Shown here one piece after another: positions 19,340 through 28,746 of a DNA stretch of 64,000 bases. Source of the stretch: Halomonas organivorans (GTDB lineage Bacteria > Pseudomonadota > Gammaproteobacteria > Pseudomonadales > Halomonadaceae); NCBI RefSeq assembly GCF_014192055.1, contig NZ_JACHXM010000011.1, positions 29,762 through 93,761 of the forward strand, read 5' to 3'. The notes beneath the pieces were generated by a model. It saw only the letters and a program-made list of their open reading frames with translations. It searched no databases and was not told the origin of the DNA. How positions within the stretch are numbered: the stretch's first letter is position 1; each line of letters opens with the position of its first letter. A program made the position numbers and the translations under genes.

Positions 19340-19367
19340 TTGTCCACTCCGGAGGGCGGCTTATGAT
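19340..19367 (+). promoter_or_regulatory. Candidate sigma-70 promoter of the rutR-like gene
   Basis: TTGTCC at 19340-19345 and TATGAT at 19362-19367 are spaced by 16 bases, about 90 bases before the regulator start. This suggests separate expression of the regulator from the upstream catabolic genes. Confidence 0.5.
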
Positions 19368-19458
19368 ATGTTACGCAGCCCCGAGGCGCCGGGGCGCGCA
19401 TGGACTGTGCAAGCTCCCGGGCCGCGAGGGGTGTCATGTACAACGGCCGGGATCCGAG

Positions 19459-20100
19459 ATGAGCAATGTCGAGCGCAAGCCCCGCAAGCGTTCTGCCGCC
19501 CGTGAAGCCCAGGAGCAGAGAATCCTGGAGGCGGCGGAGGTCGCCTTCGCCGAACTGGGCTTCAATGGAGCGTCCCTGGAAGGCATCGCCGAGCGCGTCG
19601 GCCTCTCCAAGCAGAACATGCTCTACTATTTTCCTTCCAAGGAAAGCCTCTACCGCCATGTCCTGAAGAATATCCTCGACCTGTGGATCGAGCACATGGC
19701 GCTGATGGAGCAGGAGGGCGATACGCCGGCGGCGATGCTCGAGAACTACATTCGTGGCAAGCTCGAGATCTCGCGCACCCGCCCCCACGGTTCCAAGGTC
19801 TTCGCCAACGAAGTCATCAGCGGCGCCGAGCACCTCCAGGACTACCTGCGGCATAACCTGCTGCCCCAACTGGACGCCGACGTCGCCCTGGTTCGGCGCT
19901 GGATCGACCAGGGCCAGATGGACCCCATCGACCCGGAACACCTGTTCTTCAGCATCTGGGCCTCGACCCAGACCTACGCGGATTTCGCCGCCCAGATCAG
20001 CCTGGCGTTGGGCAAGGCGTCGCTCGACCAGGGCGACTTCCAGCGCGCCGGCGACTTCCTGACCCATGTGCTGCTCAAGGGCACCGGCCTGCAGCGCTAG
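19459..20100 (+). CDS. rutR: TetR-family transcriptional regulator, RutR-like
   Basis: A 213-residue regulator. The N-terminal helix-turn-helix (residues about 15-65) includes AEVAFAELGFNGASLEGIAERVGLSKQNMLYYF, and the C-terminal domain has SRTRPHGSKVFANEVISGAEHL, WIDQGQMDPIDPEHLFFSIWASTQTYADF, which closely follows E. coli RutR. RutR binds uracil or thymine and represses pyrimidine degradation genes. It lies between the pyrimidine operon and the convergent F420 operon, and RutR-like boxes precede both. The start at 19459 follows GGGATCCGAG. Confidence 0.85.
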   Translation: MSNVERKPRKRSAAREAQEQRILEAAEVAFAELGFNGASLEGIAERVGLSKQNMLYYFPSKESLYRHVLKNILDLWIEHMALMEQEGDTPAAMLENYIRGKLEISRTRPHGSKVFANEVISGAEHLQDYLRHNLLPQLDADVALVRRWIDQGQMDPIDPEHLFFSIWASTQTYADFAAQISLALGKASLDQGDFQRAGDFLTHVLLKGTGLQR

Positions 20101-20253
20101 CGCCGTCGTCCCGTTCACCGGCCGGCATGCTCGATCGGATGTCCGCGATCGTGCGCCCGCGATGCCGCCGTTCCGGCCTCGGGGGGCGCCCGCCGTCCGT
20201 GCGATCGAGGCGAGGGCTAGGAAACAGAGCGGAGATGGCGAGGAGAACGGCGA

Positions 20254-20279
20254 GCCTCCCGGCGGGGTTGCCGGGAGGC
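20254..20279. terminator. Hairpin between convergent rutR-like and pntB genes
   Basis: GCCTCCCGGC (20254-20263) pairs perfectly with GCCGGGAGGC (20270-20279) around a six-base loop. It lies between converging genes and may end transcription from both sides. No T-run follows, so rho-independent termination is uncertain. Confidence 0.55.
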
Positions 20280-20310
20280 GGTGACGTTGAGGGGAGCGTC
20301 TTCGCCCGTG

Positions 20311-21705
<1,395 letters not shown>

Positions 21706-21708
21706 GGC

Positions 21709-21996
21709 TCATCCCCTCCGCTGGAACATGCGCAGCATGCGGTTGGTAACCAGGAAGCCGCCCACCACGTTGATGGTGGCCAGGGTGACGGCCACCAGGC
21801 CCAGCACCGAGACCCACAGGCTGCTGGCGTCGCCGGAACCGGCGGCCAGCAGGGCGCCGACCAGGGTGATGCCGGAAATGGCATTGCTGCCCGACATCAG
21901 CGGGGTGTGCAGGGTGGCCGGGACCTTGGTGATCAGTTCGACCCCCAGGATCACGGCCAGCACGAACAGCGAGAACTGCAGGATCAGGATATCCAT
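21709..21996 (-). CDS. pntAB: NAD(P) transhydrogenase subunit alpha, membrane part PntAB
   Basis: A 95-residue protein with about three membrane helices, corresponding to the C-terminal membrane segment that is fused in E. coli PntA. FVLAVILGVELITKVPATLHTPLMSGSNAISGITLVGAL-type sequence (within residues 10-50) is diagnostic. Its ATG shares one base with the pntAA stop. Three-gene transhydrogenases (alpha-1, alpha-2, beta) are common in Proteobacteria. Confidence 0.94.
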   Translation of the reverse strand: MDILILQFSLFVLAVILGVELITKVPATLHTPLMSGSNAISGITLVGALLAAGSGDASSLWVSVLGLVAVTLATINVVGGFLVTNRMLRMFQRRG

Positions 21997-23159
21997 CAGG
22001 CGATCTCCTCCCGGGCGGCCGGGGCGGGGGCGAGGCGTTCGCGAATACGGGCGGCGCGAACCTCGCCGGCATGAGTGACGACGGTCTCGGCGACGATCTC
22101 GTCCTCGAAGTCCAACTGAAGCCGCCCGTCGTCATCGAGCAGCAGGCGCAGCAGGTTCTCCAGGTTGCGGCCGTACATCTGGCTGGCGTGGTGGGGCAGG
22201 GTGGCGGCGATGTTGGCGGGGCCGAGGATGGTGACCCCGTAGGCCTGCAGCGTCTCGCCGGCCCGGGTCAGCGCACAGTTGCCGCCGCGCTCGGCGGCCA
22301 GGTCGACGATCACTGCCCCGGGCTTCATGCCCTTGACCATGTCCTCGGTGATCAGCACCGGCGCCGTGGCCCCGGGGATCGCCGCGGTGGTGATCACCAC
22401 GTCCTGCTGGGCCAGCACGGCGCCCATCTGCTCGCGCTGGCGGGCGAGGAAGGCGTCGTCCTGCTCGCTGGCGTAGCCGCCCTTGCCCTCGGCGGCCGAG
22501 GTGTCCAGGTCCAGCTCGACCGGCTTGGCGCCCACCGAGAGGATCTGCTCCCGGGCCGCCGGGCGCACGTCGTAGGCCTCGACCACGGCGCCCAGCCGCT
22601 TGGCCGTGGCGGCGGCCTGCAGTCCGGCGACCCCGGCACCCATGATGAACACCCGTGACGGGTTCAGGGTGCCGGCGGCGGTCATCATCATCGGGAACAG
22701 GCGCGGCGCCTGGGCGGCGGCCAGCAGCACGGCCTTGTAGCCGGCCAGGGTGGCGATGGAAGACAGGGCGTCCATGCTCTGGGCGCGGCTGATGCGGGGC
22801 ACCAGCTCCAGCGCCAGGGTGGTGATGCCGCGTTCGGCGAGGGCCGTGAAGCGCTCGCAGTGGCCGAGCGGATCCATCAGGCCGATGCCGACCTGGCCGT
22901 CCTGGAGGTCGGCCAGGCTGTCCTCTCGTGAGGCATCGACGCAGAGCACGATCTCGCCGCGCTCAAGCAGCTGGGTACGGGTCTCGAGGATCTCGGCGCC
23001 CGCCTCGCGATAGGCGGCGTTGGAAAAGCCGGCGGCGTCGCCGGCGCCGGTCTCCACGCAGACCTGGCAGCCGAGGCCGGCCAGCGTCGAGACATTCGCG
23101 GGGGTCAGCGCCACCCTGGCTTCGCCGGGGGAGCGCTCCCGCATGATCGATATGCGCAT
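21996..23159 (-). CDS. pntAA: NAD(P) transhydrogenase subunit alpha, NAD-binding part PntAA
   Basis: A 387-residue soluble domain I protein. It resembles alanine dehydrogenase/transhydrogenase: RERSPGEARVALTP at the N-terminus, GAGVAGLQAAATAKRLGAVVEAYDVRP for NAD(H) binding (about residue 170) and KGMKPGAVIVDLAAERGGNC. The region YASEQDDAFLARQREQM contains the mobile loop that closes on the nucleotide. It starts 29 bases after the preceding M20 amidohydrolase stop, with GGAGATTCACC before ATG. Confidence 0.94.
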   Translation of the reverse strand: MRISIMRERSPGEARVALTPANVSTLAGLGCQVCVETGAGDAAGFSNAAYREAGAEILETRTQLLERGEIVLCVDASREDSLADLQDGQVGIGLMDPLGHCERFTALAERGITTLALELVPRISRAQSMDALSSIATLAGYKAVLLAAAQAPRLFPMMMTAAGTLNPSRVFIMGAGVAGLQAAATAKRLGAVVEAYDVRPAAREQILSVGAKPVELDLDTSAAEGKGGYASEQDDAFLARQREQMGAVLAQQDVVITTAAIPGATAPVLITEDMVKGMKPGAVIVDLAAERGGNCALTRAGETLQAYGVTILGPANIAATLPHHASQMYGRNLENLLRLLLDDDGRLQLDFEDEIVAETVVTHAGEVRAARIRERLAPAPAAREEIA

Positions 23160-23188
23160 GGTGAATCTCCTGGGTCCGGAGGGACTCG

Positions 23189-24421
23189 TCAGTCGTTGGC
23201 GCGTTCCAGCACCGCCTTGAACAGGACATCGCAGCCGGCGGCCAGATCGGCCGGGGCGGCGCGCTCGGCCTCGTTGTGGCTGATGCCGTCCTCGCAGGGC
23301 ACGAAGATCATCGAGGTGGGCGCGACCCGCGAGATGTAGCAGGCGTCGTGGCCGGCGCCGCTGACCATCTCCCGATGGCTGAGGCCCAGCGACTCGGTGG
23401 CCTGGCGGACCGAGGCCACGCAGTCGCGGTCGAAGGGCACCGGCGGCGAGTACCAGATCTGCTCGAAGTCCATCTCGAGGCGCTGGTCCTCGACGATGCG
23501 CCGGGCGCCCTCCTGCAATGCCTGGTCCATGCGCGCGAGGACTTCGGCATCCGGGTGGCGGAAGTCCACGGTGAAGAACACCTGGCCGGGAATGACGTTG
23601 CGCGAGTTGGGAAATACCTGCATCAGGCCGACCGTGGCGCAGGCATTGGGCTGGTGCTCCATGCCGATGCGGTTGACCAGGTCGACGATGCGGGCGGCCC
23701 CCACCAGGGCGTCGCGACGGGTCGGCATGGGCGTCGGGCCGGCGTGGGACTCCTGGCCGGTGAGGGTGATCTCGTACCAGCGCTGGCCCTGGGCATCGGT
23801 CACCACGCCGATCCGCTTGCCCTCCGCCTCGAGGATCGGGCCCTGCTCGATATGCGCCTCGAAGAAGGCCTTGAACGGGCGGCCGCCGACTTCCGCGCTG
23901 CCGGCATAGCCGATGCGGGCCAGCTCCTCGCCCATGGTCTTGCCGTCCAGGTCGGCGCGGCTGAGGCCGTATTCCAGGTCGAACGCCCCGGCGAAGACGC
24001 CCGACGACACCATGGCCGGCGGGAAGCGCGAGCCCTCCTCGTTGGTCCACACCGAGGCTTCGATGGGGGCCCGTGTCTCGATGCCGTGGTCGTTGAGGGT
24101 GCGGATCACCTCGAGTCCGGCGAGCACGCCATACACGCCGTCGAACTTGCCGCCGGTGGGCTGGGTGTCCAGATGGCTGCCCATCACCACTGGCGGCAGC
24201 GAGTCGTCCTGGCCGGCGCGGCGGGCGAAGATGTTGCCCATCCTGTCGACGGTGATCGTGCAGCCGGCTTCCTCGCACCAGCGCACGAAGAGATCGCGTC
24301 CCTGCTTGTCGAGGTCGGTCAGCGCCAGGCGGCAGCAGCCGCCCTTCTCGGTGCCGCCGATCTCGCCCATCTCCATCAGGCTGTCCCACAGGCGTTGCTG
24401 GTTGGTGCGGATGTCTTGCAT
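23189..24421 (-). CDS. Zn-dependent M20-family N-carbamoyl amidohydrolase (HyuC/AllC/bacterial beta-ureidopropionase type)
   Basis: A 410-residue di-zinc hydrolase. GSHLDTQPTGGKFDGVYGVLAGLEV (metal His and Asp), SVWTNEEGSRFPPAM (Glu pair), FFEAHIEQGPILE (His), GQESHAGPTPM and a final SGAGHDACYISRVAPTSMIF / SHNEAE (metal His) follow the family of L-N-carbamoylase, allantoate amidohydrolase and bacterial beta-alanine synthase. Operon context favours N-carbamoyl-beta-alanine or N-carbamoyl-beta-aminoisobutyrate. It would duplicate the function of the nitrilase-type enzyme at 12613, or act on a different carbamoyl product. Start chosen at 24421 (MQDIRTNQQ) after GAGGCACC. Confidence 0.85.
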   Translation of the reverse strand: MQDIRTNQQRLWDSLMEMGEIGGTEKGGCCRLALTDLDKQGRDLFVRWCEEAGCTITVDRMGNIFARRAGQDDSLPPVVMGSHLDTQPTGGKFDGVYGVLAGLEVIRTLNDHGIETRAPIEASVWTNEEGSRFPPAMVSSGVFAGAFDLEYGLSRADLDGKTMGEELARIGYAGSAEVGGRPFKAFFEAHIEQGPILEAEGKRIGVVTDAQGQRWYEITLTGQESHAGPTPMPTRRDALVGAARIVDLVNRIGMEHQPNACATVGLMQVFPNSRNVIPGQVFFTVDFRHPDAEVLARMDQALQEGARRIVEDQRLEMDFEQIWYSPPVPFDRDCVASVRQATESLGLSHREMVSGAGHDACYISRVAPTSMIFVPCEDGISHNEAERAAPADLAAGCDVLFKAVLERAND

Positions 24422-24586
24422 GGTCGGTGCCTCGTGAAAACGTGGTTCGAATGGCCTATTGCCGTGCACAGGGCGCAGGGGTGCCTCTCCCCAGGGCGTG
24501 CCCGGCCCGGTGAGAGGCTGGCCCTGCGGCGTCGTAGCGTGTCGTGGGAAAGGGAAGCGCCGGCGACGCGTCGCCGGCCCCCCGGA

Positions 24587-25591
24587 TCAGTCGCGGAAGC
24601 GCGGGATGATGTGCTCGCCGTACTGGGCGATGATGTTTTCCTCGTCGCCGTTATCCAGATAGATGTTGAAGTGGGTCATGCCCGCTTCCTTGAGGTGATT
24701 GAGCTTGGTGACGTGGTCCTCGGGCTGGCCCAGCACGCAGAAGCTCTCGACGATCTCGGGGGTGATGAAGTCGAGGTAGGGGTTGTCGCTCTGGCCATGC
24801 TTGGAGTAGTCGTAGCCCTTGCGCTTCTCGATGTAGTCGGTGAGGCTCTTGGGCACCAGGCCGCTGTCGGTGCCGTACTTCTCGACGATATCGGCCACGT
24901 GGTTGCCGACCATGGCCGGGAACCACTTGGTGGACTCGATGCAGCTGGCCTTGTCGCCGAAATAGGCCGGGGCGGCGACGATCACCTTGTAGTCGGCCAT
25001 GTCGCGTCCCGCCTCCTGGCCCGCGGCGGTGGCCTGGCCGGCCAGCCATTCCACCAGGTAGGGATCGCCGATCTGCAGGATCACCCCATCGCCCACCTCG
25101 CCGGCGGTCTTGAGCGCCTTGGGACCGTAGGCGCCGATATGCACGGGCAGTTCGTAGCCGTCGGCCCAGGGGAACTTGACCGGTTCCGGGCACTCGCCGT
25201 AGATCACCTCCTCGCCGCGCACCATGGCCTTCACCTTGTGGGTGAACTCGGCCACCCGCGCCAGCGGGGCGGGCTTCTTGCCCATCACCCGCACCGAGCT
25301 GTCGCCGCGGCCCAGGCCGATGTCGAAGCGTCCGCCGCTCTGCTTGGCCAGGCTGGCGAACAGGCTGGCGGCCAGCGACCAGTCGCGGGCATTGGGGTTG
25401 GTCACGCAGGGGGCGAAGCGCATCCGGGTGGTGTGTTCCATGCACATGGCGATGGCCGGGTAGCACTCGCGCCACAGGATGTGCGAGTCGTAGAACCAGC
25501 AGTAGTCGAAGCCGGCTTCCTCGGCCTGCTTGACCAGGTTGCGGGCGCGATCGGGGCTGACGAAGCCCTTGAAACAGATACCGAATTCCAT
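24587..25591 (-). CDS. LLM-class F420-dependent oxidoreductase (CPS_4043-like family), candidate pyrimidine reductase
   Basis: A 334-residue luciferase-like (beta/alpha)8 protein related to methylene-tetrahydromethanopterin reductase. MEFGICFKGF, FDYCWFYDSHILWRECYPA, RMRFAPCVTNPNARD, GGRFDIGLGRGDSSVRVMG and LPVHIGAYGPKALKTAGEVGDGVILQIG match the proteobacterial F420-dependent LLM family often called CPS_4043. Established knowledge: such LLM enzymes carry out hydride transfer with F420H2. Here it is co-transcribed with F420 biosynthesis, Fno and amidohydrolases, and it lacks a RutB partner. The proposed reaction, uracil or thymine to the dihydropyrimidine, is inference. Ribosome binding site AGGAGAAAGACG precedes the ATG. 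Confidence 0.85.
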   Translation of the reverse strand: MEFGICFKGFVSPDRARNLVKQAEEAGFDYCWFYDSHILWRECYPAIAMCMEHTTRMRFAPCVTNPNARDWSLAASLFASLAKQSGGRFDIGLGRGDSSVRVMGKKPAPLARVAEFTHKVKAMVRGEEVIYGECPEPVKFPWADGYELPVHIGAYGPKALKTAGEVGDGVILQIGDPYLVEWLAGQATAAGQEAGRDMADYKVIVAAPAYFGDKASCIESTKWFPAMVGNHVADIVEKYGTDSGLVPKSLTDYIEKRKGYDYSKHGQSDNPYLDFITPEIVESFCVLGQPEDHVTKLNHLKEAGMTHFNIYLDNGDEENIIAQYGEHIIPRFRD

Positions 25592-25644
25592 CGTCTTTCT
25601 CCTTGCCTGTTGTGATTGTTGGCGGTCTATCGACGGCAGGGGCG

Positions 25645-26310
25645 TCAGGCGCCGGGCGCCCAGATACGCAGCCCCGCATGGGTGAAGGGGACCTTCTTGG
25701 AGATGTTGAGGCGGATCAGGATCGGGGTGATGGCCTCGATGCAGCGGGCGTTGACGGCCGGGCCGGCGTTGTAGGCGGCCACGTCGAGCCGGCGGACCAG
25801 CTCGATCACCTTCTCCTTGGCCGCCAGGTCATTGCCGCAGACCAGCACGTCGCAGTTGATCGGGTGATCCAGGTCGTTGAGGGTCACGGCCGAGACGTTG
25901 TGCAGCGCGCCGACCACCGGGACGGCGTCGCCGAGCAGGGCCTGGGCCGCCTCGGTGGCGGAGCCCGCCGCCGGCATGTCGACCCGCTTGGGATCGCCGT
26001 CGGCCAGCGGCACCACGATATCGACCAGGATCTTGCCGGGGAGCAGGTCGCGGATCGCCTCCAGGGTGGCGTCGTGGGCCGCATAGGGCACCGCCAGGAT
26101 GACCATCTCGTCGGCGGCCGCCACGGCGCCGCGCAGGTCGTCGCCGCCGATGGCGGCCGCGTTCTCGAGCCGGGCGTTGAGCTCGTCGGCGGCCGCCCGG
26201 GCGCGGCCGGCGTCACGGGAGCCGATCACCACCGGCGTGCCGGCGCGGGCCAGTCGCAGGGCCAGGCCGCGGCCCTGGGGGCCGGTACCGCCTAGGATTG
26301 CAATGCTCAT
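25645..26310 (-). CDS. npdG: NADPH-dependent F420 reductase (Fno/NpdG)
   Basis: A 221-residue Rossmann protein that exchanges hydride between NADP(H) and F420. The nucleotide motif is [21 protein letters not shown] at the N-terminus; [11 protein letters not shown] gives the Ser-Arg pair expected for the NADPH 2'-phosphate. [25 protein letters not shown] and [16 protein letters not shown] are typical of Fno. In this operon it is the only visible link between NADPH and F420, with no F420-dependent glucose-6-phosphate dehydrogenase or formate enzyme present. Its ATG overlaps the cofE stop by four bases. Confidence 0.93.
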   Translation of the reverse strand: MSIAILGGTGPQGRGLALRLARAGTPVVIGSRDAGRARAAADELNARLENAAAIGGDDLRGAVAAADEMVILAVPYAAHDATLEAIRDLLPGKILVDIVVPLADGDPKRVDMPAAGSATEAAQALLGDAVPVVGALHNVSAVTLNDLDHPINCDVLVCGNDLAAKEKVIELVRRLDVAAYNAGPAVNARCIEAITPILIRLNISKKVPFTHAGLRIWAPGA

Positions 26311-27086
26311 CGGAACAGGTCCTCTTGTTGGGGGCGGATCAGTTCGCTCGCCGAACTGTCGCAGGGTTGCCAGTCGACGCCGCGGAACAGCACCACCGGC
26401 GTCTTGTCGCGCTTGCCCATCAGCAGGCCCGAGGCCGCGGCCAGCTCGTCGGCCAGGGCCGGCATGGTCACCGACAGCTCGCGACCGAAGGCGTCACGTT
26501 CGCCGACCAGGTCGACGCGGGCCGGTACCCGGGACAGGCCGATGGCCACGTTGACCAGGCCCATGCGCCAGGGGCGACCGAAGGTGTCGGTGACGACGAT
26601 GCCCAGGCGCACCCCGAAGGCGGCCTCGAGGCGCTCGCCGAGGCGCCGGGCGCTGAGGTCGGGGTCCTCCGGCAGCAGGATGATGGTGTCCGCGGCGCCG
26701 ACGTTGGATTCGTCCACCGCGGCGTTGGCGCAGATGAAGCCCAGGCGGTGCTCGGCGATCAGCGTGCCCTCGCGCTGGTCGGGGCGCTTGACCGCCCGCA
26801 CCACCCGGGTCGACTCGCGCAGGATCGCCTCGACCTTGCGCGGGTCCTTGTCGATGCGCTCGGCCAGTTCCCGGGCCTCGTCGCCAGGGGTGACGTCCGC
26901 CAGGGCGACGACCCGCCCCTCCGCCTTGGAGACCACCTTGTGGGCGATCACCAGGATGTCGCCGTCCCTGGGCGTCAGGTCCTGCCGACGCAGCGACTCG
27001 ATGAGGATCGCGGCCAGGTCGTCGCCAGGCCGAATGTCGGGCAGGCCCGCCAGGACGCGCAGGTCGACGCCGCCTTGAGGCGTCAC
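26307..27086 (-). CDS. cofE: Coenzyme F420-0:L-glutamate ligase CofE
   Basis: A 259-residue ligase that adds glutamates to F420-0 with [18 protein letters not shown] at the N-terminus, [32 protein letters not shown] and [22 protein letters not shown] are CofE signatures. The C-terminal FMN domain found in actinobacterial FbiB is absent, so a separate dehydro-F420 reductase activity is needed if the PEP-based route is used. The GTG at 27086 in a GTGA overlap with the cofC stop was chosen; an ATG at 27146 would add 20 residues that lie wholly within cofC. Confidence 0.92.
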   Translation of the reverse strand: MTPQGGVDLRVLAGLPDIRPGDDLAAILIESLRRQDLTPRDGDILVIAHKVVSKAEGRVVALADVTPGDEARELAERIDKDPRKVEAILRESTRVVRAVKRPDQREGTLIAEHRLGFICANAAVDESNVGAADTIILLPEDPDLSARRLGERLEAAFGVRLGIVVTDTFGRPWRMGLVNVAIGLSRVPARVDLVGERDAFGRELSVTMPALADELAAASGLLMGKRDKTPVVLFRGVDWQPCDSSASELIRPQQEDLFR

Positions 27087-27784
27087 GGCATCGTCAGCCA
27101 GGCCGCTTCGGGCGTCATGGCGGGTCGGTTCGAGCACAGGTTCCATAGCCGGGTCAGCTCCTGCGGCGTGTCGCCGCCTTGTCGTTGGATGAGGGCATCG
27201 AGGGCGCCCAGGTCGTCCGGGGTGTCGAGATCGAAGCGCAGGTGCTCGAGCTCGATCACCCGGCAGGGCAGGCCGAGGCGCCGGGCCGATTCGCGGTGGG
27301 CCTCGCTGGAGCGCTCGCCGAAGCGGAACGGCAGCGCATCGGGCGGCGAGGTGAGCAGGGCATTGGTACCGCCATCGCTGGCCGGGCAGATCACCACGCC
27401 CGCCCCGGCGGGGCGCGCCGCCAGCAGGTGCCGGATCTCGCCCTCGTCCAGCCGGGCGATGTCCGCCGGAATCACCAACTGGGCCGTATAGCCGTGGCGG
27501 CGGCTCCAGGCCGCGGCCCGCCGGGCGGCGACGCTGAGCCCGGCGGCACGCGGCTCCTCGAGTACTCGGGCGCCATGGCGGCGGGCCAGAGCGGCGATGG
27601 CCGGCGAGGCGGTGACCACCAGCAGGTCGTGATCCGGCAGACGCCGGCGGCAGAAGCGCAGGGTGCGCTCGCACAGGCGCCGGGCCAGGGCCGCACGCCG
27701 GCCCGCCGGCAGGACACCGGCCAGGCGGCTCTTGGCCACGCCGAAGTCCTTGACCGGGATGACGATGAGGGGATTCACGGGCAT
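27083..27784 (-). CDS. cofC: Phospholactate/PEP/3-phosphoglycerate guanylyltransferase CofC
   Basis: A 233-residue nucleotidyltransferase that activates the three-carbon acid of F420 with GTP. PLIVIPVKDFGVAKSRLAGVLPAGRR is the GTP-binding N-terminus, with LLVVTASPAIAALARRHGARV and LVIPADIARLDEGEI after it. Depending on species the substrate is 2-phospholactate, phosphoenolpyruvate or 3-phosphoglycerate, giving chemically different F420 forms; this cannot be decided from the reading alone. The start overlaps cofD by ten bases. Confidence 0.9.
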   Translation of the reverse strand: MPVNPLIVIPVKDFGVAKSRLAGVLPAGRRAALARRLCERTLRFCRRRLPDHDLLVVTASPAIAALARRHGARVLEEPRAAGLSVAARRAAAWSRRHGYTAQLVIPADIARLDEGEIRHLLAARPAGAGVVICPASDGGTNALLTSPPDALPFRFGERSSEAHRESARRLGLPCRVIELEHLRFDLDTPDDLGALDALIQRQGGDTPQELTRLWNLCSNRPAMTPEAAWLTMP

Positions 27785-28746
27785 GCCAGTGCCTCCCCGT
27801 GGAGCGTCTCGGCGAAGGCCAGCAGCTCGCCGGCGAGACGCGCCTTGTCGGCGGCGTCGGCCATCAGGGTGCGGGTCGTGGCGACCCGCAATCCTCGGGC
27901 CTCGAGGTGGTCGCGATCCGCGGCGTCCGCGTGGTCGATCATCAGGCCGTCGAGCCACGGGGCATAGCCGTCGGCCACGCCGAGGTTGCTGCACTCCCGG
28001 CCGGCGGCGACCAGCATGCGGTCCGCCGGCCCCTTGACCGTGCGCCCGCCGATCAGCGGCGAGACGGCGAGGCAGGGGGCCGGGGAGGCCTCGATCGCCT
28101 CGCGGATGCCGGGCACCGCCAGGATGGGAGCGATGCTGACCACCGGGTTGCTGGGAGCGATCAGCAGCAGGTCGGCGTCGGCGATGGCGGCCAGGGCCTC
28201 GGGCGTCGGACGGGCCGTTTCCACGCCGTCCAGGCGCACCTGCAACACGTCCGGGCGGCAGCGCTCGCGCACGAAGTATTCCTGGAAGGCCAGCCAGCCC
28301 TCGGGCGTGCGAATGCGGGTCTGGAGGCGGTCGTCGGTGGGCAGCAGCAGCTCGACCTCCACGCCGAGGGCGGTGGCGATGTGCCGGGCGATGTCGCTGG
28401 GGCGCATGCCCTGGCGGCGCAGCTGGGTGCGCAGCACATGGGTGGCCAGGTCGCGGTCGCCGAGAGACATCCAGGTCTCGCAGCCGAGTGTGGCGAGGCC
28501 CTCGAGCAGCCGATGGCTTTCCCCCGCCAGCCCCCAGCCCTGCTGGCGGTCGATCAGGCCAGCCAGGCTGTAGGTCAGGGTATCGATGTCCGGTGATACC
28601 CAGAGGCCATGGAACTCCTGATCGTCGGCGACGTTGCCGATGATCGACAGCCGCTGCGGGGGGCAGACCGCCGCCAGCCCCTCGGCGAGCTTGGCACCGC
28701 CTACGCCGCCGGCCAGCAGGGTGATGCGCGGCACCGGCGCGCTCAT
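27775..28746 (-). CDS. cofD: 2-phospho-L-lactate (or PEP) transferase CofD
   Basis: A 323-residue transferase that joins the activated three-carbon phosphoester to Fo, making F420-0 or its dehydro form. LLAGGVGGAKLAEGLAAV at the N-terminus, IIGNVADDQEFHGLWVSPD followed by DTLTYSLAG, and LIAPSNPVVSIAPILAVPGI are signature segments that bind Fo and GDP. Length fits the family. It overlaps cofH by four bases and cofC by ten, so these genes are tightly coupled. Confidence 0.95.
   Translation of the reverse strand: MSAPVPRITLLAGGVGGAKLAEGLAAVCPPQRLSIIGNVADDQEFHGLWVSPDIDTLTYSLAGLIDRQQGWGLAGESHRLLEGLATLGCETWMSLGDRDLATHVLRTQLRRQGMRPSDIARHIATALGVEVELLLPTDDRLQTRIRTPEGWLAFQEYFVRERCRPDVLQVRLDGVETARPTPEALAAIADADLLLIAPSNPVVSIAPILAVPGIREAIEASPAPCLAVSPLIGGRTVKGPADRMLVAAGRECSNLGVADGYAPWLDGLMIDHADAADRDHLEARGLRVATTRTLMADAADKARLAGELLAFAETLHGEALACP

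Noticed and set aside
24587..25591. LLM gene as RutA (FMN-dependent pyrimidine monooxygenase)
   Set aside because: No RutB-type ureidoacrylate hydrolase or RutF flavin reductase lies nearby, the sequence looks closer to F420-dependent Mer-like LLM proteins, and the operon supplies F420. Not fully excluded without an alignment.
23276..25615. 779-codon plus-strand open frame opposite the M20 hydrolase and LLM genes
   Set aside because: Shadow; it spans the gap between two genes with good motifs and ribosome binding sites on the other strand.
27087..27146. Upstream ATG start for cofE
   Set aside because: It would add 20 residues lying completely within cofC with no homology to CofE N-termini; the GTG in the GTGA overlap fits the operon style.
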